Source: Flavobacterium sp. N2270
GTDB taxonomy: Bacteria > Bacteroidota > Bacteroidia > Flavobacteriales > Flavobacteriaceae
Assembly (NCBI RefSeq): GCF_025947225.1
Contig: NZ_CP110005.1
Coordinates: 1,550,001 to 1,614,000 of the forward strand
Direction of reading: 5' to 3'
DNA: 64,000 nucleotides
The translations under genes and the position numbers were made by a program. Under the pieces are notes generated by a model. That model had not been told where the DNA came from and made no database searches. It saw nothing but the letters and a program-made list of their open reading frames with translations. Below are positions 62,459 to 64,000 of the stretch, piece by piece (the stretch's first letter is position 1; each line of letters begins with the position of its first letter).

Positions 62459-63040
62459 ATGAAAAAGTCTACGTTATTATTTATTGTTCTTATCTCATCA
62501 TTTAGTTTTGCTCAGCGCTATAAAACAATAAGTGGTAATCTTAAAAATCTAAAAGGAATTTCAGAGTATAATATTACGTTTGATTATTCACATATTGAAG
62601 TTCATGGATATGCATCAGAAGAGATGTATTTGAATGAAAAAATGGATAAAAGAAAAAATGAAGAAGGAAAGGCAGAAGAATTTAAAAAAGAATGGTTTGA
62701 AAGCAGAACATCTAAATATCAACCAGCTTTTATAAGTTATTTTAATAATCGTTTTTCTAATGGAGAAATTATACTTTTAGAAAACAATGAAACTAAGTAT
62801 ACAATGAACATAAGTACTGTTTGGATTTATCCAGGATACTTTATGGAGCCTTCAAAAATTTCAGTAATCATTTCAGTTTTTGAAACAAACAACCCAAATA
62901 AAGTTCTTACGAAGGTTATGTTTGAAAAAGTAATTGGAATTGAAAAAGAACATTTTAATAATAATTTAAGCAGTAGAGTAACAAATGCTTATGAAAAATT
63001 AGCTAAAAACTTATCAATTCAACTTAAACGATTTTTATAA
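62459..63040 (+). CDS. Hypothetical secreted protein, paralogue 2
   Basis: The 193-residue protein has a signal peptide ending FSFAQR. It aligns with the preceding protein (SGNLKNLKGISEYNITFDYS, FKKEWFESRTSKYQPAFISY, VWIYPGYFM), indicating tandem duplication followed by divergence. It is separately terminated, so the copies may be regulated independently. Function unknown. Confidence 0.75.
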   Translation: MKKSTLLFIVLISSFSFAQRYKTISGNLKNLKGISEYNITFDYSHIEVHGYASEEMYLNEKMDKRKNEEGKAEEFKKEWFESRTSKYQPAFISYFNNRFSNGEIILLENNETKYTMNISTVWIYPGYFMEPSKISVIISVFETNNPNKVLTKVMFEKVIGIEKEHFNNNLSSRVTNAYEKLAKNLSIQLKRFL

Positions 63041-63047
63041 ATAAAAG

Positions 63048-63083
63048 AATAAAAAAACCTAGTGTATTATACTAGGTTTTTTT
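63048..63083. terminator. Shared terminator of paralogue 2 and the FAD-dependent oxidoreductase gene
   Basis: AAAAAACCTAGT and ACTAGGTTTTTT pair around GTATTAT. The inner CTAGT arm resembles the terminator of the paralogue 1 gene, consistent with duplication of the gene with its terminator. Confidence 0.85.
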
Positions 63084-64000
63084 TTATTGTTGTTTTTCTT
63101 TTTCAAGATTAATCATATAAGCCATGTTTTTAATAACATTGTCGTGTTTTTTAACAAAAGAATTTTCTTTATTCCAAACATAACCGGCTAAAACAGCACA
63201 TATTTTTTCTTTTACTTCAGGGTTTTCAGGTTGGTGGAAAAATAAGGTTTGTAAATTTCCAGTATACCATTCTTTTACATAAGTTGTAAAAACACCAATT
63301 CCATCTTTCATGTATTTGGAATATTCTATTTCCCAATCTACTTTTTCGCCATTTAATTCTTTAATAATTAATTTTGCAGCTAATATTCCAGATTCGGTAG
63401 CAAAAGCTACTCCCGATGAAAAAACTGGATCTAAAAATTCAGAACTATTTCCGGTTAAAACAAAACCATCGCCGTACATTTTCTTAACAGATCGAGAATA
63501 GTTTTCTAATTTTATTGGTTCAAAAAGAAATTCTGTATTACCAAATCTTTTAATATAAAATTCAGATAATTGAATAGCATTTCTTAAGGCTTCTGCATTG
63601 TCTTTATTTTCTGAAAGCGAATTTATATAAGTAGTAGGTGCTACAATACCAAGACTTGTATTTCCATTTGAAAATGGAATAACCCATAACCATACTTCAG
63701 TTTCTAAAATATCAAATGAAATTAAAGTACCTTCTTCACCTTCAGGTCGATTAACATCTACAACATGTGAAAAAATAGAAGAGTGTGGATCTAAACCAGA
63801 AGGCGTATCTAAATCTAACAAACGAGGTAAAACTCTACCATATCCGCTAGAGTCTATAATGTGTTTAGCGTGAATTTCTTTAACTTCTCCGTTTTTAGAT
63901 TTAACTGTAGTAATTGAGTTTGTTCCTTCAAATCTAACAGCAGTTACTTCGGCTTCAAATTCTAAATCAATTCCCTTATTAATTACTTCGTCAGCTAGTG
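63084..64000 (-). CDS. FAD-dependent oxidoreductase, halogenase/reductase-like (5' end outside window)
   Basis: The frame is open from the window edge to the stop at 63084; the first 60 codons inside the window contain EFEAEVTAVRFEG and HIIDSSGYGRVLPRLL. The motifs YGDGFVLTGNSSEFLDPVFSSG and VWLWVIPFSNGNTSLGIV match the flavin-binding fold of FAD-dependent tryptophan-halogenase-like and geranylgeranyl-reductase-like enzymes. The N-terminal GxGxxG and any WxWxIP-type halogenase residues would be upstream or altered, so the reaction is unknown. Confidence 0.8.
   Translation of the reverse strand, partial: LADEVINKGIDLEFEAEVTAVRFEGTNSITTVKSKNGEVKEIHAKHIIDSSGYGRVLPRLLDLDTPSGLDPHSSIFSHVVDVNRPEGEEGTLISFDILETEVWLWVIPFSNGNTSLGIVAPTTYINSLSENKDNAEALRNAIQLSEFYIKRFGNTEFLFEPIKLENYSRSVKKMYGDGFVLTGNSSEFLDPVFSSGVAFATESGILAAKLIIKELNGEKVDWEIEYSKYMKDGIGVFTTYVKEWYTGNLQTLFFHQPENPEVKEKICAVLAGYVWNKENSFVKKHDNVIKNMAYMINLEKEKQQ

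Overview
The window is AT-rich (visibly about one third G+C) and its gene content points to the family Flavobacteriaceae, most likely Flavobacterium or a close relative. The reasons are type IX secretion (T9SS) sorting domains of both type A and type B, promoters of the Bacteroidota form TAnnTTTG with few Shine-Dalgarno sequences, the redox protein YtxJ, an Exo/GIY-YIG fusion nuclease, and the typical order glycosyltransferase - coaE - histidine kinase - response regulator. I saw no rRNA, tRNA, CRISPR array, transposase, integrase or prophage.

Layout. 1-6.1 kb (+): the 3' end of a large T9SS type A surface protein, a family 2 glycosyltransferase, coaE and a two-component system. 6.1-14.5 kb (-): acyl-ACP thioesterase, miaA, a voltage-gated-type ion channel, an exonuclease/GIY-YIG protein, a YggS-type PLP protein, a small secreted protein, a DUF1015 protein, 3-hydroxybutyryl-CoA dehydrogenase and a Gfo/Idh/MocA oxidoreductase. 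This stretch is studded with 7-bp-period arrays at gene borders. 14.6-21.5 kb: pcm, an XRE regulator, smpB, an OmpW-type porin, a small conserved protein, an aldose-epimerase-like protein, an ABC ATPase with a large membrane protein, and a GNAT acetyltransferase. 21.6-34.7 kb: a secreted M1 metallopeptidase, a WG-repeat protein, a fibre-like secreted protein with a small T9SS protein, clpB, ytxJ, a lipoprotein, fahA and glyA. 34.7-44.5 kb: an M28 peptidase lipoprotein, a small secreted protein and a 2728-residue T9SS type B repeat protein with 14 near-identical 86-residue units. 44.6-54.9 kb: an aminotransferase, an aspartyl protease-PDZ protein, a DUF1573 protein, valS, a zinc-binding protein, a ribosome-hibernation factor, an XRE/DUF2975 pair and a large PLP enzyme. 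55-57 kb: a GmrSD-like DUF262/HNH nuclease gene between two attC-like palindromes, the most accessory-looking piece. 57-64 kb: pentapeptide protein, DEAD-box helicase, hemN, thioredoxin/rhodanese/DUF2892 genes, two paralogous secreted proteins and a partial FAD-dependent oxidoreductase.

The two observations I rate highest are these. (1) A 14-bp dyad of the form ATGAY-N4-RTCAT lies exactly 22 bp upstream of the -7 element of three promoters (ompW-like, clpB, hemN). A related dyad, GTAAY-N4-RTTAC, sits at the same distance from the thioredoxin promoter. This geometry is that of class II activation by a Crp/Fnr-type regulator and suggests an unrecognised redox or oxygen regulon. (2) The DUF262/HNH gene looks like a single integron-type cassette carrying a probable phage-defence nuclease, without any integrase nearby. 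Repeat structure is the other theme: heptamer arrays (one inside the yggS coding sequence), several dispersed palindromic repeats, and the 258-bp repeat block of the giant adhesin.
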